Positions 46,641 to 59,462 of a stretch of 64,000 nt of DNA are shown here, piece by piece. The stretch is from Crocodylus rhombifer (taxonomy: Eukaryota > Chordata > Crocodylia > Crocodylidae). The notes below the pieces were generated by a model that made no database searches, was not told the DNA's origin, and saw only the letters and a list, made by a program, of their open reading frames with translations. Made by a program: the position numbers and the translations under genes. Every line of letters starts with the position of its first letter. Position 1 is the stretch's first letter. The stretch spans positions 124,001 through 188,000 of the forward strand of contig JAVSML010025531.1 in NCBI GenBank assembly GCA_038503035.1, read 5' to 3'.

Positions 46641-48302
46641 GTGGCAGCAGCAGCGGCAGCATGGGAAGGTAAGATTTCCCTTTATCCACTCTGCTGTGTT
46701 CCTCCCTCTTGCCTCCATCTGCAGTGGTCAGTATATCCTCACTGGACCTCACCCCACCCCAGGGCCTAGTCACTTAGTGAGATCCCTATGCCAACAGGAG
46801 TAAAAGTCAGCATTCAGCTATTTATGTCCCTAGGGAAGGTCAAGAGAATCCACTGGTGGTTAAATAATCAAAACTTCTGATGCATCAGAGAACACAGGGC
46901 AAGAGGTAACAGCAGATAAAACTATCAAATGTTTGGATCTGCTTTGCTACTAGAATAATACCCACAAGTCATGAGTATATATAGTCAATATACAATGAAA
47001 AGAATTGCATTAAAGCTAGCAGAATTTCAGAGAGAGATCTTTTAGCAGCAATGGCAATACTAATAAAGAAAGGGATTAGCAGGACCTTTTCTAGCATGAG
47101 CTATTTGAATTATTTCTTTACTCTGAGGACACACTTCTTTCTGCATTCCAGAGCCAAAGACTCAAAAACAATTTCTTCTGATCTTTTTCTATTTGAATGA
47201 ATATGGCGGTATTAACTAAAGTGACACAGGATTGGGACTTCCTATCAATTTACAGTTGTAAAAAGTTGTCTGCAGACTAATTATAGATTTGGTCTTCTCA
47301 GCACTCTCAAAACAATGTGGGCAGTCATTATTAAAAATGGTGCTCATGTGCCATTGAAGACAAATTATTCCTGATGTGTCTGAATTGCNNNNNNNNNNCT
47401 TTGTAATTTACCATCAGTTTAGCTTTAAGACTAAGTCACAAAGACATTAATGGTTTTTCAGGCATGTGAGCAGGGTAGAATGCATTTAGACTTAAGTGCC
47501 TAAGCCACTAGGGACCATAATATGTGGAACAAGATATATCCCCGCAGCTCAGGTGCAATTCAGACACATCAGGAATAATTTGTCTTCAATGGCACATGAG
47601 CACCATTTTTAATAATGACTGCCCACATTGTTTTGAGAGTGCTGAGAAGACCAAATCTATAATTAGTCTGCAGACAACTTTTTATAACTGTAAATTGATA
47701 GGAAGTCCCAATCCTGTGTCACTTTAGTTAATACCGCCATATTCATTCAAATAGAAAAAGATCAGAAGAAATTGTTTTTGAGTCTTTGGCTCTGGAATGC
47801 AGAAAGAAGTGTGTCCTCAGAGTAAAGAAATAATTCAAATAGCTCATGCTAGAAAAGGTCCTGCTAATCCCTTTCTTTATTAGTATTGCCATTGCTGCTA
47901 AAAGATCTCTCTCTGAAATTCTGCTAGCTTTAATGCAATTCTTTTCATTGTATATTGACTATATATACTCATGACTTGTGGGTATTATTCTAGTAGCAAA
48001 GCAGATCCAAACATTTGATAGTTTTATCTGCTGTTACCTCTTGCCCTGTGTTCTCTGGTGCATCAGAAGTTTTGATTATTTAACCACCAGTGGATTCTCT
48101 TGACCTTCCCTAGGGACATAAATAGCTGAATGCTGACTTTTACTCCTGTTGGCATAGGGATCTCACTAAGTGACTAGGCCCTGGGGTGGGGTGAGGTCCA
48201 GTGAGGATATACTGACCACTGCAGATGGAGGCAAGAGGGAGGAACACAGCAGAGTGGATAAAGGGAAATCTTACCTTCCCATGCTGCCGCTGCTGCTGCC
48301 AC
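46641..48302. repeat. 748-bp inverted duplication around an assembly gap
   Basis: The left arm 46,641-47,388 and right arm 47,555-48,302 are reverse complements. Comparing them base by base I found two mismatches (46,885 T against 48,058 G; 47,258 G against 47,685 T) and no indels, about 99.7% identity. The spacer is 166 bp and includes the 10 Ns. The left arm ends exactly at the Ns. The outer ends fall in CAG/CTG trinucleotide-rich sequence, and the flanks beyond differ. It is either a very young real palindrome or, more likely given the gap, an assembly artefact such as two haplotype pieces joined head to head. Confidence 0.97.
47389..47398. other. 10-N assembly gap
   Basis: Ten undetermined bases, immediately next to the inner end of the left arm of the inverted duplication. 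The true distance between arms is therefore unknown. Confidence 0.99.
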
Positions 48303-51300
48303 TGCTGCTGGTACTACTGCTGCTTCAGTAGTGTCAGCTCTCTCATGGCTGGGTTTCCTCCAAGTAGATCTTGGTGCCCCATTGCCCCCCTCTCACCTTC
48401 CCCTCATTTTTACATATTGGAAGCAAGGACATACCTGCTCTGGCAAAGGATCCTCATTTTTGCGGGGAAATCACCATTCTGCTTACCTCACTTTCCCCTC
48501 TGCCCTCCAGATACACTGCTCGGTTTGGTGCTGTATTGCCCAGCTCTTATGGTGGGCAGGGGCAGCTCAGAGCTTCCCCTGCCATGGCAAAGACTTTGGG
48601 TGGACAGAATCCTGCTGCCTCCTCATAGTTGGTACCTAAGATGGGTGCCCTCCTTGCCCTGTCCTAGTTATACTAGTGAATGAAATTATATTATTTTGGT
48701 GCATATAATTCTTAAGCCTTTTTATGTGGATTACTGTAATACTCGTGATGTGATTAATGTTCTCCACATGCTTAGTAAGATGATGTCCTTGAGCAGAAAG
48801 GCCACTAATCAGGAAGACAAGTGACATAGAAATGGTAAAAGAGAAGGATAAAACATAAAACCTTTTTTCCCCCCCAGAAGAGCACTCTGTCTCATTCTAG
48901 CTATCCATTATTGTTTGGGACTTCCTTAAATGAAGTTCTGTTTATAAATAGTTTGAATTTTCCAATATTTTGCAGTTTCCTGTGCAGTACTATACTTTGT
49001 CGATGAAAGGAGATGTGTCATATTAGACTTTGTCAAAGGCTTCGTGATATTCAAGCACATCGTGTCATTTGTTATCATAAGCATTGTCTATGACTTCTTC
49101 AGGTTGGTCAAGGGTCAAGTTTTACTTGGGAGATGTTAAAGAAAGATAAGAGGAAGTTCCATGGAATGTATCCTTAGTTAAAATGCTGTATATGGGCAGA
49201 GGGAGAGTGCTTGATTTGACAATACTTGCATCAATTCCAAAAATAAAATTGTAGTCTCACTTCATGTAAATGCAATTTTAAACTTAAGACATCTGGTAAC
49301 ACTTTATTCCACATATTTTGTGTTATCATATTCCCTGCCTAAGATACCTTCTTTCTGCATCTGAGTAGGTTCTTTTCAATTGTATGATGATGAATAGATT
49401 TGTACTCTAACTTTCAGTCCACTATATTGTATGTTACACAGGCGTGACTGAACTGTAAAAGTGACAGGATATTATTAACTCACTAGAATGTATCTTGGGG
49501 TTTTTATATAACCTTGCAAGCCACAGTGAACCAGTAATAAATAGCAATAACAATACAAATGGCCTTTGCAGTCTATGTGAGTTGATGCTCATCAAGGTAG
49601 TATCAGGGGGACAGCGGGAATGAGAAAAAAAAATAAAGGTGACATGTCCAGTAGGAGAACATTTGTTACAACCCAAATCAAAATACCCTTTTAAGAATAT
49701 TAATGTTGTGTTAGAGAAAATGAGAGAGAGAAAAATAGGCTAGTAAGCATAGCTGGTGTTAGGAGTTTTTATGGCTTTGTGTAGAAATCTGAAGAAGAGG
49801 TGTTAGCCAAAGAAAAACAAGAGATCTGGCTTTCATATTTGCTGTTTTCATAAGATATGTACACAACTAAGCTGTGCAAACTAGGGACATGTTTTATTTC
49901 TTTGACATGTTCTTCCTCTCTACACCTGTCTGCTATCATGATGAGTAGCATCAATCCTTTAATATATTAGCTCTGAATGAAATGGTGAATTACGGGAAGT
50001 GTGAGAGATACTAATAGTAGTTTAGAGCCAGAGAAGGAGATTATTTTAAGGAGATGGCAATGAGTTTTTGGAGGTGCTGAAAGATTCATGATTTTTGTCA
50101 AGGGCTATTGAACTTTTTTCTTTTGTATCATCCCTTCAACACTAATAGGGTGGTAGCAGATAAAGGTTGAATGCCTGTACTGTACCCTGTGTTATCAGTA
50201 TAGAGCAGTGAATAAAGAGGCATTTGGGGTTTTTTGCAGAAGATTTTGATGTTTTAGAATTAGGTTTCTCTCCGGTTAGGAATGGTAACCAAAATTTTAA
50301 AATTGTCTGTAAATGATATGAGAGCCTTGACTCCAGGGGAGTCTACCTGTCAAGCTGCTACAGGCTTTGGAAGCATTGGGGTTCCCACCTTCAAGGCAGT
50401 GTAAAAGCATGGGAGCTGCTGAGAAACTGATGGGAATGCTGACAGGAAGCTAGGTTTTGAAATCTTCCTGGGTTCTGAGGGAGTATCACTGAAATCACAA
50501 AGCCTTTGTGAAAAATTTTGATTTTGATAATCTATCAAAGTTAAATAAAAAAAAGTCTGAACTTCTTCTGCTAGCTGTATTTCTCTCTGTTGAAGTACTG
50601 TGTTATCTGATTCCAAGATGAGGTTCTCCCCGCTGCTCCCCCCACCCCCACACACAATTGGCTGGGGAAAAAAGCCCCATACTTATAATTTACATACAAT
50701 GAAATCTCACTAAAGACATGGTCTATCATTAAACTGCTGCCAAAAGCAGCATATACTCATCAGTGGAAGCCAACTATAAAGTTGCTTAAATGCAGCCAAC
50801 ACTGAGCATGACTATAAAACACATGGCCCATTTGGGCAAGCATGCTGATGGGAACCTTTTTTGGTTTTTGTGCGTCGCCCTTAAAAAAAACAACAACCCC
50901 AAAACAGGCACTTGCTTCCCCCAGAGGGAAGAAAAACCAAGCATGGAGGCACTGCAATACCAGGCCAGCACTCGGAGAGGCTGAAGCAAGTTTCAACACT
51001 CTCTCCTGGTGCCAAAAATGCTGATGGGAGGAACCCTTTTCCTCCCCCCAAAAGCATATAACTACATATATTAAACTCTTAAACAACATACTTCAACTTT
51101 TCACAAAAAAACTCTTACAGAACACTTTTTCTTTATACAAACTATTACCTCAGTAACCATCTGTAACTCTGCCCCTCCCAATGGTCCTCTCTGTTGGTTC
51201 AGTGAAACAAGTGCATCCAGTCCTTTTCCCTCCACTTCTTCTCTGATCTCTTCTTTGTCCCGATTGATGTAGTATTTTGGTTCATGCAGCCCTAGCTTCA

Positions 51301-51310
51301 GGCACTTCTT
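48303..51310. other. Unclassified sequence
   Basis: A CTG-rich trinucleotide stretch spans about 48,283-48,325. The part to about 48,670 is GC-moderate with overlapping frames but no domain. The rest is AT-rich. Frames near 50,350-51,090 show no recognisable protein. Confidence 0.45.
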
Positions 51311-51319
51311 CAGTGAAAC

Positions 51320-52007
51320 CCCTTAAAAACCCAGAGGTTTCTTACTTTCCATAAACTAGTTTTAACACGTTAATAAAGTCCTTTGGTATGGGTCCATATA
51401 GTACAATCTCCCACACTAACAGGTTTATTTTCATGATGCTCAGAAAGTGGTAGACCCTTTCCCACACCCTCTTTGCATATGTACACTCCCAAAACACATG
51501 GCCCACCACTTCTTCTTTCCCACATCTGTCCCTTGGGCACATTGATGAGCTTGTTAAGCTTCATCTGTGTTGTACCTCTCTCAACAGTTAGGTCAACATG
51601 GTCTCCTTTTTCTTGTTTACCTGCCACTGCTCCCCACACCTTCTTCTCGTGTCCTTCTTTGATGTTTGCTATCTGCACCGTCCTGTCTGCTTCCATCAAT
51701 TCCTTATGATCCTTCAGGATATCCAGCCCTGCCTTTCCTATTTTATACACATGCATGAAACCTTCTATCCTGATGTAATGAATCAGCAGTTTCTACACCC
51801 CGATATACTCCCAATTTTTTCAAATTGTGGCTGTGTGAAATTGGGTGATATACACTCTCTCAGCAATTTTGTTCTTTTCCTTGCAGATTTTTGGCCTTCC
51901 TTCTGAAGAATTCTCCTGTCCTCTTCTTTACTTAGTGACTCTTCTTTTATTACAATCCAGATGAACTTAATTTTCCTGATGTAGCAGTGGGAGGGGGGCA
52001 AATTCAA
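51320..52007 (-). pseudogene. Tx1-clade LINE C-terminal relic
   Basis: Minus-strand frames read I-L-K-D-H-K-E-L-M-E-A, then K-V-W-G-A-V-A, and finally C-P-R-D-R-C-G-K-E-E-V-V-G-H-V-F-W-E-C-T-Y-A-K-R-V-W-E. The C-x(4)-C...H-x(4)-C spacing with W-E-C and R-V-W is the C-terminal zinc-binding segment of Tx1-like LINE proteins. The segment is split between at least two frames with stops between them. It is AT-rich, unlike the GC-rich Tx1 relics near 9-13 kb, and probably belongs to another Tx1 lineage. Confidence 0.75.
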
Positions 52008-52009
52008 GG

Positions 52010-54190
52010 CAAACCTCCACTAGTTAGATTTTATACCTGGCAAATTGCAACAAGTTATACATTTTCCATGTAGATAATCTAATTACTGGGGGGATCTCCT
52101 TATAATTTGGGTCATCTTCTATTTGAGTAAATACGGTATCTTTTTCTCCACTGCTCTCAGTGAGATTACTTCACATATACTAATTTCAGTTCAAAGAACT
52201 AGTAAAGGTTTTATCTTCAGAGAGTTAGATTTTGTTTTCCTCAGAAGGGAGGATTGACTTAAAGGAAATATGTTATAAGATGTTCATTCGCTGTGATAAT
52301 TTCCATTTGAATGGTAAGAGGGGACTGAAGATAATCAGATGCCAGGCAGCAGCCCTAGAAATAATTCTACATGCACCCAGAAAACTTTTAGAATGTTACA
52401 TATTTAAGTAAAAATGAAATAATCCTTTTAAACTTCCTGAATGGACAAGGAGAACTCATGGTAACTGTCCTGAATTGAGAGAGAGATCTTGGAGGACCAC
52501 ATGACACATTAAGTTGTCACATGACTAGCTGTTTTGTTGCAAATTTAATTGGTAAATCTCAAGAGCCTTCAAAGACTGTGCTGAAGTTCTAGGCTCTCAA
52601 ACAAGATCTAAAGCCCTAGTTCTGAACAATTAAATTCACAAAACATCCCATGGAACCTCGTACAGGACGAGTAATGCTTAATTGCAGTGTCCTGGCCTAA
52701 TTCCATGTTGATGCTATCTAAGTTCTGACTGTGAATTCCCCAGCTACGTTTATTGCATGAAGGGTTTTTCACTTCCTTCCTGAAACAGCCATTGCTGCTT
52801 ATAGTGTTAAACAGCTTGATCATACCCAAGGGTGGCTGTCTTTTGGTGTCAGGTAAAGTGTTTCCTATATAAAACTTGACCTAATTGTGTTTCAGGAGCA
52901 TGGTATTGCTCAGAATAACGGGACAATAACTTTGAAGAGTCCTGGGATGGAAAAAGTGCTATGTGCTGTATATATATGCTGAAGACTTGATGTAGCTGAG
53001 TTTGCCCTCATCTTCAGTAAGCTATAGTAGTGGGATTTCATTGGCTGACAGTTGTACCATGTTAAAAAATGATTATCTTTTGCCAACGAATACCACAGAT
53101 GTCTACGATACAGCATGTACTTTTTGTGTTTAAAGTGGTCTGTAAATAAGTTAATGTACCTGTCTTCTTGCCCCTTCTGAGATTTATGTCTTGTCTTTCA
53201 ACATTCCTACCAGTTTACTGCTTACATTTTATGGCTTTGATTTCCTCGTATTGCAGATTTAGTTGTATATTCTTGTAGATATTCCCTGGAGCCAAAGGAA
53301 GAGAGAAAAATCTTTTCTCTGTAGGTCTTACATTTATGAAACTCATGGTAACAGGGAGGGAGAAAAAAAAACCCTTAGAAAAATAACTCTGGTTGTTTTC
53401 AAACCTATGCTCACATTTAAAAATGATTTGTAGAACACATAGCTTTATGTCCATAAAACAAAACAAAACAAAAAAATTTTTTTGATGTTATTAATAAAGC
53501 AGGTGGCACATCTTTCAAAATCCCATTTTAGCCAGACAATGATTTTCAATGAAACCTGACATGTTCATTTTTGCCAGACTTAGCAGCCCCCAAGGCCTAT
53601 TGAAAGTCATCTAAAAGAAAAAAAGCCTTTTTAATGGATCAGAGTTTTCATTGCTAAAGCTATAGTATTTATAGAGATTTGGTTCCCTTCTGTCTGCATT
53701 AGCTGAGCAGCAGGCTAACTATGATGATGTTGCTCTACAAAGTAGGCTGGTTATATAACAGTGAGGAGCTACCAGTTTTAAAAATACACTGGAAAATATT
53801 TCATGTGTACCTTAAAATAATGGCTTTTATTTTTATTTTAACTCAACTTCAGGGAGTGACTTTCATGGAATCTATTGATATAATTGGTGTCAACTGGGGA
53901 ACTTGTACCAGAAATTGTGAACATGGTCATTATTATTGCAAATGCCAAATGGGTCAAAATGAAATCTACTGTAATTCTACTGTAATTCATTAATTTATAC
54001 CAGGGACAATTTTGCATGGTATTCACATATGTCCAGTTGGAAAAGGACTCTTAATTTGCTTATGTATATACAATAACCAAAATGTCATGTTACATTCTAA
54101 TAAAGACACCCCATCTAGCATCAGCTGGGCAAGCTGTCATGCTTTTGTGGACAAATTCAATTATTTTTTGTTTATGATTGTGCTACTGGA
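52010..54190. other. AT-rich sequence, nothing recognised
   Basis: A 90-codon frame at 53,721-53,993 contains several Cys residues near its end but no pattern that I can assign. No splice-site context or conservation signal was found. Confidence 0.45.
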
Positions 54191-54239
54191 TTAAAATTTC
54201 TGACCAGGTCAGCGTTCTTGGGATACTTACTTTCAGTGG

Positions 54240-54654
54240 TTCCTGGCTGCAGCACTGGGACTGGGGCAATCACCCGTGGTCCTTCCCTGGCTGTCTCCTG
54301 CCCCACTTCTTTCTTATCTGTATTTCCCTCAATGTGGAGAAGCAGGAACAGCCCCAGGCCAGGAGCCTCCAGAAGCCCCTGCTTGGCAGAGGATTCTGGC
54401 TGGGACTCCAGGTGGGGAGCTGGGGGAGGGACAGGGTGGGGAAGAGCCTGACTTGCTGCTGCAGCTATTTAGTTCTGCTTCTGGCTCCCCCTGCATCCTA
54501 CTGCCCCTGGCTCCTATCATCTTTGACAGAAAGACAGGGGCAGAGAAATGTTAATTTTCTAAATTTTTTAGGGGCACCATGGGCCAGATAGAATGGCCTG
54601 GTGGGCCGGATGCAGCCTGCAGGCCATATTTTGCCGGCCTCTATGCCACCCCTG
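54240..54654. mobile_element. hAT right end with GC-rich body
   Basis: The last ~85 bp carry hAT-type subterminal words (TGGGCCGGATGCAGCCTGC, GGCCATATTTTGCC) and terminate CCACCCCTG at 54,654, the complement of CAGGGGTGG. The preceding ~330 bp are GC-rich and probably belong to the same element. The left terminus and target duplication were not found. Confidence 0.6.
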
Positions 54655-55630
54655 TAGGTCCCAGAGCTGCTATTTTAGTAAGGCTCTGGAACCCAGGGAA
54701 TTAACACTGCTCTTCTCCTCTGCCACTTGCCCGCCCCCCAAAATCAGGGTTTCCAGTCATCCCTGATAATTAAGATGGTGGCAGATGAAAAGGTGGATGA
54801 GTGGCAGTGATGATAATTCCTTGGGTTCTGGAGCTGCACTGACAATGGCTCCAGCATCCATGGGAATTAGTGGTGAGGCCCATAGGTTCTCTAGCTGATG
54901 GGAAACTCTACAGTGCAAAATTAGCCTCTGGGGACAAACAGAAGTTTGACACTACTGGCATACGCTCTTCTGTCTCCTGCCTTCTCTGAAACTCCTAGCT
55001 TCAGGTTATACCCAGAACAGGTATCTTTCCATTTAACACTCATGAAACAGAGGTAACGTTAATGATAAAAACATAAGCATGTATAGGATACTTAGAGATT
55101 CCACGAGTAACTTCTCCAGGATGATTTTAACCTTGATTAAAGCTGATTGGAAATTTTTGAGCAAATCATTTTCCCATTAAAATGTAGCTAACTGAAATGG
55201 AAATTGTTTTTAGGAAAGGTTCTTCCCCCTGCCCCCCTTATTTTTCAACCTAATTTAAAAAAAATCTGCTTTGCAATTATATTATGACATTTTTCAAGAC
55301 AACATATTTAGTACAAAATTATTTTTCATTTCTATAAAATGAAATAATAGTATTTTTAAAAGGATATTCAAAATCTAAGCAAAATATTTTGAGATTATCT
55401 GAACAATGTATTTTGATTAATATGAATTAATTTTCTTTTCAATTTGTTGGTTTGTGAAAATTTGAAACTTTGACTTTTTGTCCTTATTTAGGACAAGAAA
55501 TAGTTTGAATTCCAGTTATTTCTTAGAAATAAAAATGTTTCTCATCCAACTGTATTGTGTCTGAATTTACACAGCAGATAGGAACAGATGACATGCATGA
55601 AACGAAGCTCAAATTTCCAGTATACTTTTG
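54655..55630. other. Unclassified AT-rich sequence
   Basis: No recognised element was seen. The AT-rich tract at about 55,240-55,480 ends abruptly at the CpG-rich block. Confidence 0.5.
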
Positions 55631-55635
55631 TGAGG

Positions 55636-56545
55636 GAGGTAAGGAGCCCGTGGGCTCGGAGTTGCCCGGTCCCGGCGTCGTTGGACAAGCCCGCCGGGTG
55701 CAGACTCAACATGCTGGGTGGAAACTCACCTCTTTCAGGGCCCTGGAAGAGAGAAGGCCCGGAACGGACGGCGGCCGCATAGAAGAGGCGCCAGAGCCGG
55801 ACGAGGAGGCGGCAGGACTGGAAGGATGGGACAAAGGAGCTGCCGCCGGAGACAGCCCCCGGAGGCAGAGGTGAGTCGCCTGCGGAGGCTGCAGGACCTT
55901 CTGGGGCAAGGGCAAGCCCCAGCAGGGTTGGTGAGTCGAGGGAGTCAGCTGGACGTGGCTCCAGACTGCTTAAGGCCGCGGGGAGCGGCTGGCACTGGCA
56001 GACAGCCGGCTACCGTATAAACTGTAGGAGGGGAGCACTACCGGTGCTCCAGCAGCGTGGGATGGCAGTGCCCCGAGAATCCCTAATCAGGGCAGAGGAG
56101 GGCCCGGAAGGGAATGAAGGGGGGGCTCTTAACCCCGGATTACCCAGGGTGACATTGGCACACCTGCTGGGAGGAGGCGGACCCCCCTCAAAGGGGGAAT
56201 CCCTGAGGGTGACTGTCAAGATAATTTGCTTCTACTAAGTGGAAGCTTGGATTGGCATCGTGACGTGGCTGGCATAGACAGGTGGTCATGCTACCAGAGG
56301 CCTGGGCGAGGGTGTAGGGGAGGAGGAGCCCTCAGCAACACAGGACACCGCACGCGCAGCAAGTCCCAGTCCTGGACCGACACGCGCCGTACAGTCGGAA
56401 CTGAACCGGAACCATCGAAGTCGTGGCAGGCGAGTCAGCAGCGTGTGAGAGTCAGGGAACAACTGCTGCGAGCAGGAGGCGGTCCCTGAGTGGGGGAGGA
56501 GGATCAGCGACACACAAGAGTCAACGCTGCCAACCCCCCCGCCCC
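55636..56545. other. CpG-rich block of unknown identity
   Basis: About 0.9 kb with many CpG dinucleotides in sharp contrast to both AT-rich flanks. CpG-rich words occur throughout (GTCCCGGCGTCG, GGCGGCCGC, CGCACGCGC, GACGTGG). Two GTGAGTCG motifs, good splice-donor matches, occur at about 55,870 and 55,930. An open frame (55,718-56,020) includes an ATG at about 55,826 in good context, with an Arg-rich start. Frames are short and stop often. It may be a CpG-island first exon, or the 5' untranslated/leader part of an LTR or LINE element. I recognise no protein, tRNA primer site or LTR edge. Confidence 0.5.
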
Positions 56546-59180
56546 ACAACTTTGAAAATATAGATGACTTTTATGTACCTGTGGAATTCTGGTCCCAGCA
56601 CTCTCCCATATTCCTTATTGAGAGGTTTTTCTCTCAAATACAGAATATTAAAGGAATTTTTACAACTCAAGAAAAGCTCAAATGCTCAGAAAAGCACTAA
56701 TTTGCTATCTGTAGCCCGTTTATGATGGGTTGAGGGTTGTGGTTGTGGATATGACCTCTTGATCTGGAGTGTGGAAAAAGTCTTGAAAACTGTACCATAT
56801 GGACAGCTTTAAAAATCTTATTATCTGGGTTTTCAATGTTTGCTTGGGTATAAGTCACCACCATCTACAATTAATTTTCTCAGAAAGAGCTTTGGACATT
56901 CCCTAACTTTTGTCTGACACCTAAAATGTTGTATTCAGAACCGTTGCTGTCCACCTAGGGAATGACCATTGTAAAATCTCTCTGCCTATGAGTTAGACTA
57001 ATCAGTCAAAAAACAAAATAGCTTCCTTTTGAAAGGAGAGTCACTTGAATTCCATGTCATAATTGTTTCCTCACTTCAACAAGGATAGATATTGATTTTT
57101 GTCTTAAAGTTTACAAATATTTTAATGCTTTCCTTAGAGAGGTCCTATTTTCCCAGGGAGACAAACGTGATAAAACAAAGCAAATAAGACTCAGGATTTA
57201 GAGGAAAGTTTCCAAGAGGTGGTGAGGTTACTTGTCATGGCTGTCAAGTCCTAAAGGAACATGCTCCAAAATCAATGAGATGGTAAGTCTAGTACTTTGC
57301 ACAGTTCTGTTGTGAACTGAAAATAAATACTACGGTTGCTATTTGCAAGCATTGGAAAAAGGTCATGGAAATATAAGTACTAAATATGCCATTACTGCCT
57401 GCATTGGAGAAACTAGTTTGTTCAGTAGGTTTTGGAAAACTGAATATTTGCTATTCTTTCTATGACAGGATTTTCTCAAATATTACTTATTCTTTCCCTC
57501 AATATGCCTGTGTAATATCACAGTCTGCAGTCCATTCCTAAGTTTGACTGGGGATCTCACTTCTAGAGTTCCACTACTTCTGTCAATTGGTCTTCCCTTG
57601 AAGACCACTTCACTTTTATCTCCAAATTACAGGGACTCTTGATGCAGAATATATAAGGTTCATGACAAGCTTTTGATCTAGCAGATCAACCTTACATATC
57701 TTTATTTTTCGTTCCTTCTTTCCTTCCTTCCCTTCCTTCTCCTTCTGCACGTCTTTTTTTTTTTTTCATGTCCATCAATTCCATTGATATGCAACACTGG
57801 AAAACCTATCATTTATAGTACTGTCACAAATGTACAACATTTTGAGGTGTTTGTGGAATGTCATGCACGTTTTCTTGAGTTTGTTTTACTGGTATGGCAT
57901 GTGTACTGTCTATATATAGGTAGGATCAAGATGATATTATGTCTGCATAATTTTTGTATTTGACATTAATGTAATTTTAATATATATTTATGTTTTGCCT
58001 ATAAGAGAGAAGTTATCACTGAGAATTAGCATCCGACATGAGTATTTTAATGACCAATCAATTAGATTGTTGCAGATGTGTTCTGAGGCATATGAACCAT
58101 ACCCTTCCAGACATTTTAAAAGGAGAGGCCTATGGTGAGACTGACACCTGGCTATTTGGGGAAGGACATTTCTCACAGTGGGGACATTAGATGAGAATAT
58201 CTTTAGTATTTTGGATTAGTAATCGTTGCATCTGAAAGGATGTAAATATTCTCCTAGTCACAATTACATCAGGAAAGACTCCTGGTTTAGTAAACAAATA
58301 CACCTGGAAGGGAGGAGACGAGGGACGGGTACTTGTATGCATAATGTGGGCTTCCCAAGAATCCAAAGCATGATGCATGTAAGAAACCATAAGAAAGAAA
58401 CCATATTTAAGCTTTGCCTTAAGAACAAGGTTTGTCTTCATTTTTCCCCAGGGCCTAGGGTATGACTTTAGGCTCTCACCCACTGGGCTGAGTGAAACAG
58501 GATGACAAGATAACTTGTAGGAGGCCCTGGTGGGAAAAATCAGAAGCGGGAGCTATTTTCTAACCTGTTAAGCTGAGTAGAAGCTGAATTCTTAGGCTTA
58601 AAGATTCAGGGTAAAATCAGATTATTGTTAATTTATTGTCTTCCTTTTGTTTGTTCTTTTTTCTATCTGTATCTCAGCATATGGTTACTGATTTCATATG
58701 TTGGCTTTTGTTTTTATAATAAATATTTTTGTTACCTTTTATAAAAATTTTATCAATGGCAGATGTAATTTCAGAGCAGTTGACCATACAGGCAGGCTTC
58801 TTCCATGGAAGGGAGGAATCTACCATTTCTGACCACATGATAGGACAAGGATGTGTTTCTTTTAGTTGGAAAAAATACCCTTTGCTAATAGCTGGCAAGA
58901 CCTGGGTGAGGAGGATAAAACTGAGGCACCATCAGTCAGGAAGGTGACTATTGGAACATCTCAGTTTGTTCTCAGTGGTCAAGCAGCAGATGGCAGAGAG
59001 GCATATGGGGCTGAGGGTGTTACAGCACCCCTGAAGGTGTTACAGCACTCTGATAATATGTCTCAAAGGCATATCTGAAGAGAAAACCTACCTTCCCTTC
59101 ACCGGTTTTCCCCATCTTTACCATAGCTATATATTTTTGCTTTCCTGTAAAACAGTAATTCCACTATCCTGATTAAATTA
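56546..59180. other. AT-rich sequence, nothing recognised
   Basis: A CCTT/CTTT microsatellite at about 57,712-57,745 is followed by a T-run near 57,756-57,767. No gene or repeat was identified. Confidence 0.5.
59017..59053. repeat. ~20-bp imperfect tandem duplication
   Basis: The word GGTGTTACAGCAC occurs twice in direct succession, with CCCTGAA between the copies. Confidence 0.7.
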
Positions 59181-59194
59181 GGAAAAATTTTATT

Positions 59195-59462
59195 AGTCAA
59201 TGAGACAGAAGGGACCTAGACAGATCATCTAGTCCGACCCCCTGCCATAGGCAGGAAGGAGCACTGAGGGTGGCAGGGGGTCATAAGACCCCAGCCAGGT
59301 GCCTATCCAGTCTCCTCTTGAAGATTTCCAGGGAAGGTGAAAGCACAACCTCTCTGGAAAGCCTATTCCAGGCTCTGGCCATGCTTACAGTGAAGTAGTT
59401 CTTCCTAATATCTAGCCTAAACCTATCCTCCCTCAGCTTGTGGCCATAAATACCTTGATAAC
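59195..59462 (-). mobile_element. CR1 LINE 3'-end fragment
   Basis: On the minus strand the end of ORF2 is readable: [33 protein letters not shown], stop. It is followed by 3' UTR with CCTGCC and CTAGATGATCTGTCTAGG. It is strongly 5' truncated. Confidence 0.88.

Noticed and set aside
48225..48683. 152-codon frame beginning in the inverted duplication
   Set aside because: It has a shared start with a frame in the left arm only because the arms are copies; the rest lies in unrelated flank and shows no domain.
53721..53993. Cys-containing 90-codon frame considered as a small secreted domain
   Set aside because: Cys spacing fits no family I know, and there is no signal peptide or exon context.
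55826..56020. Frame beginning M-G-Q considered as a retroviral gag start
   Set aside because: No LTR edge, primer binding site or gag motif nearby, and the frame stops after about 65 codons.
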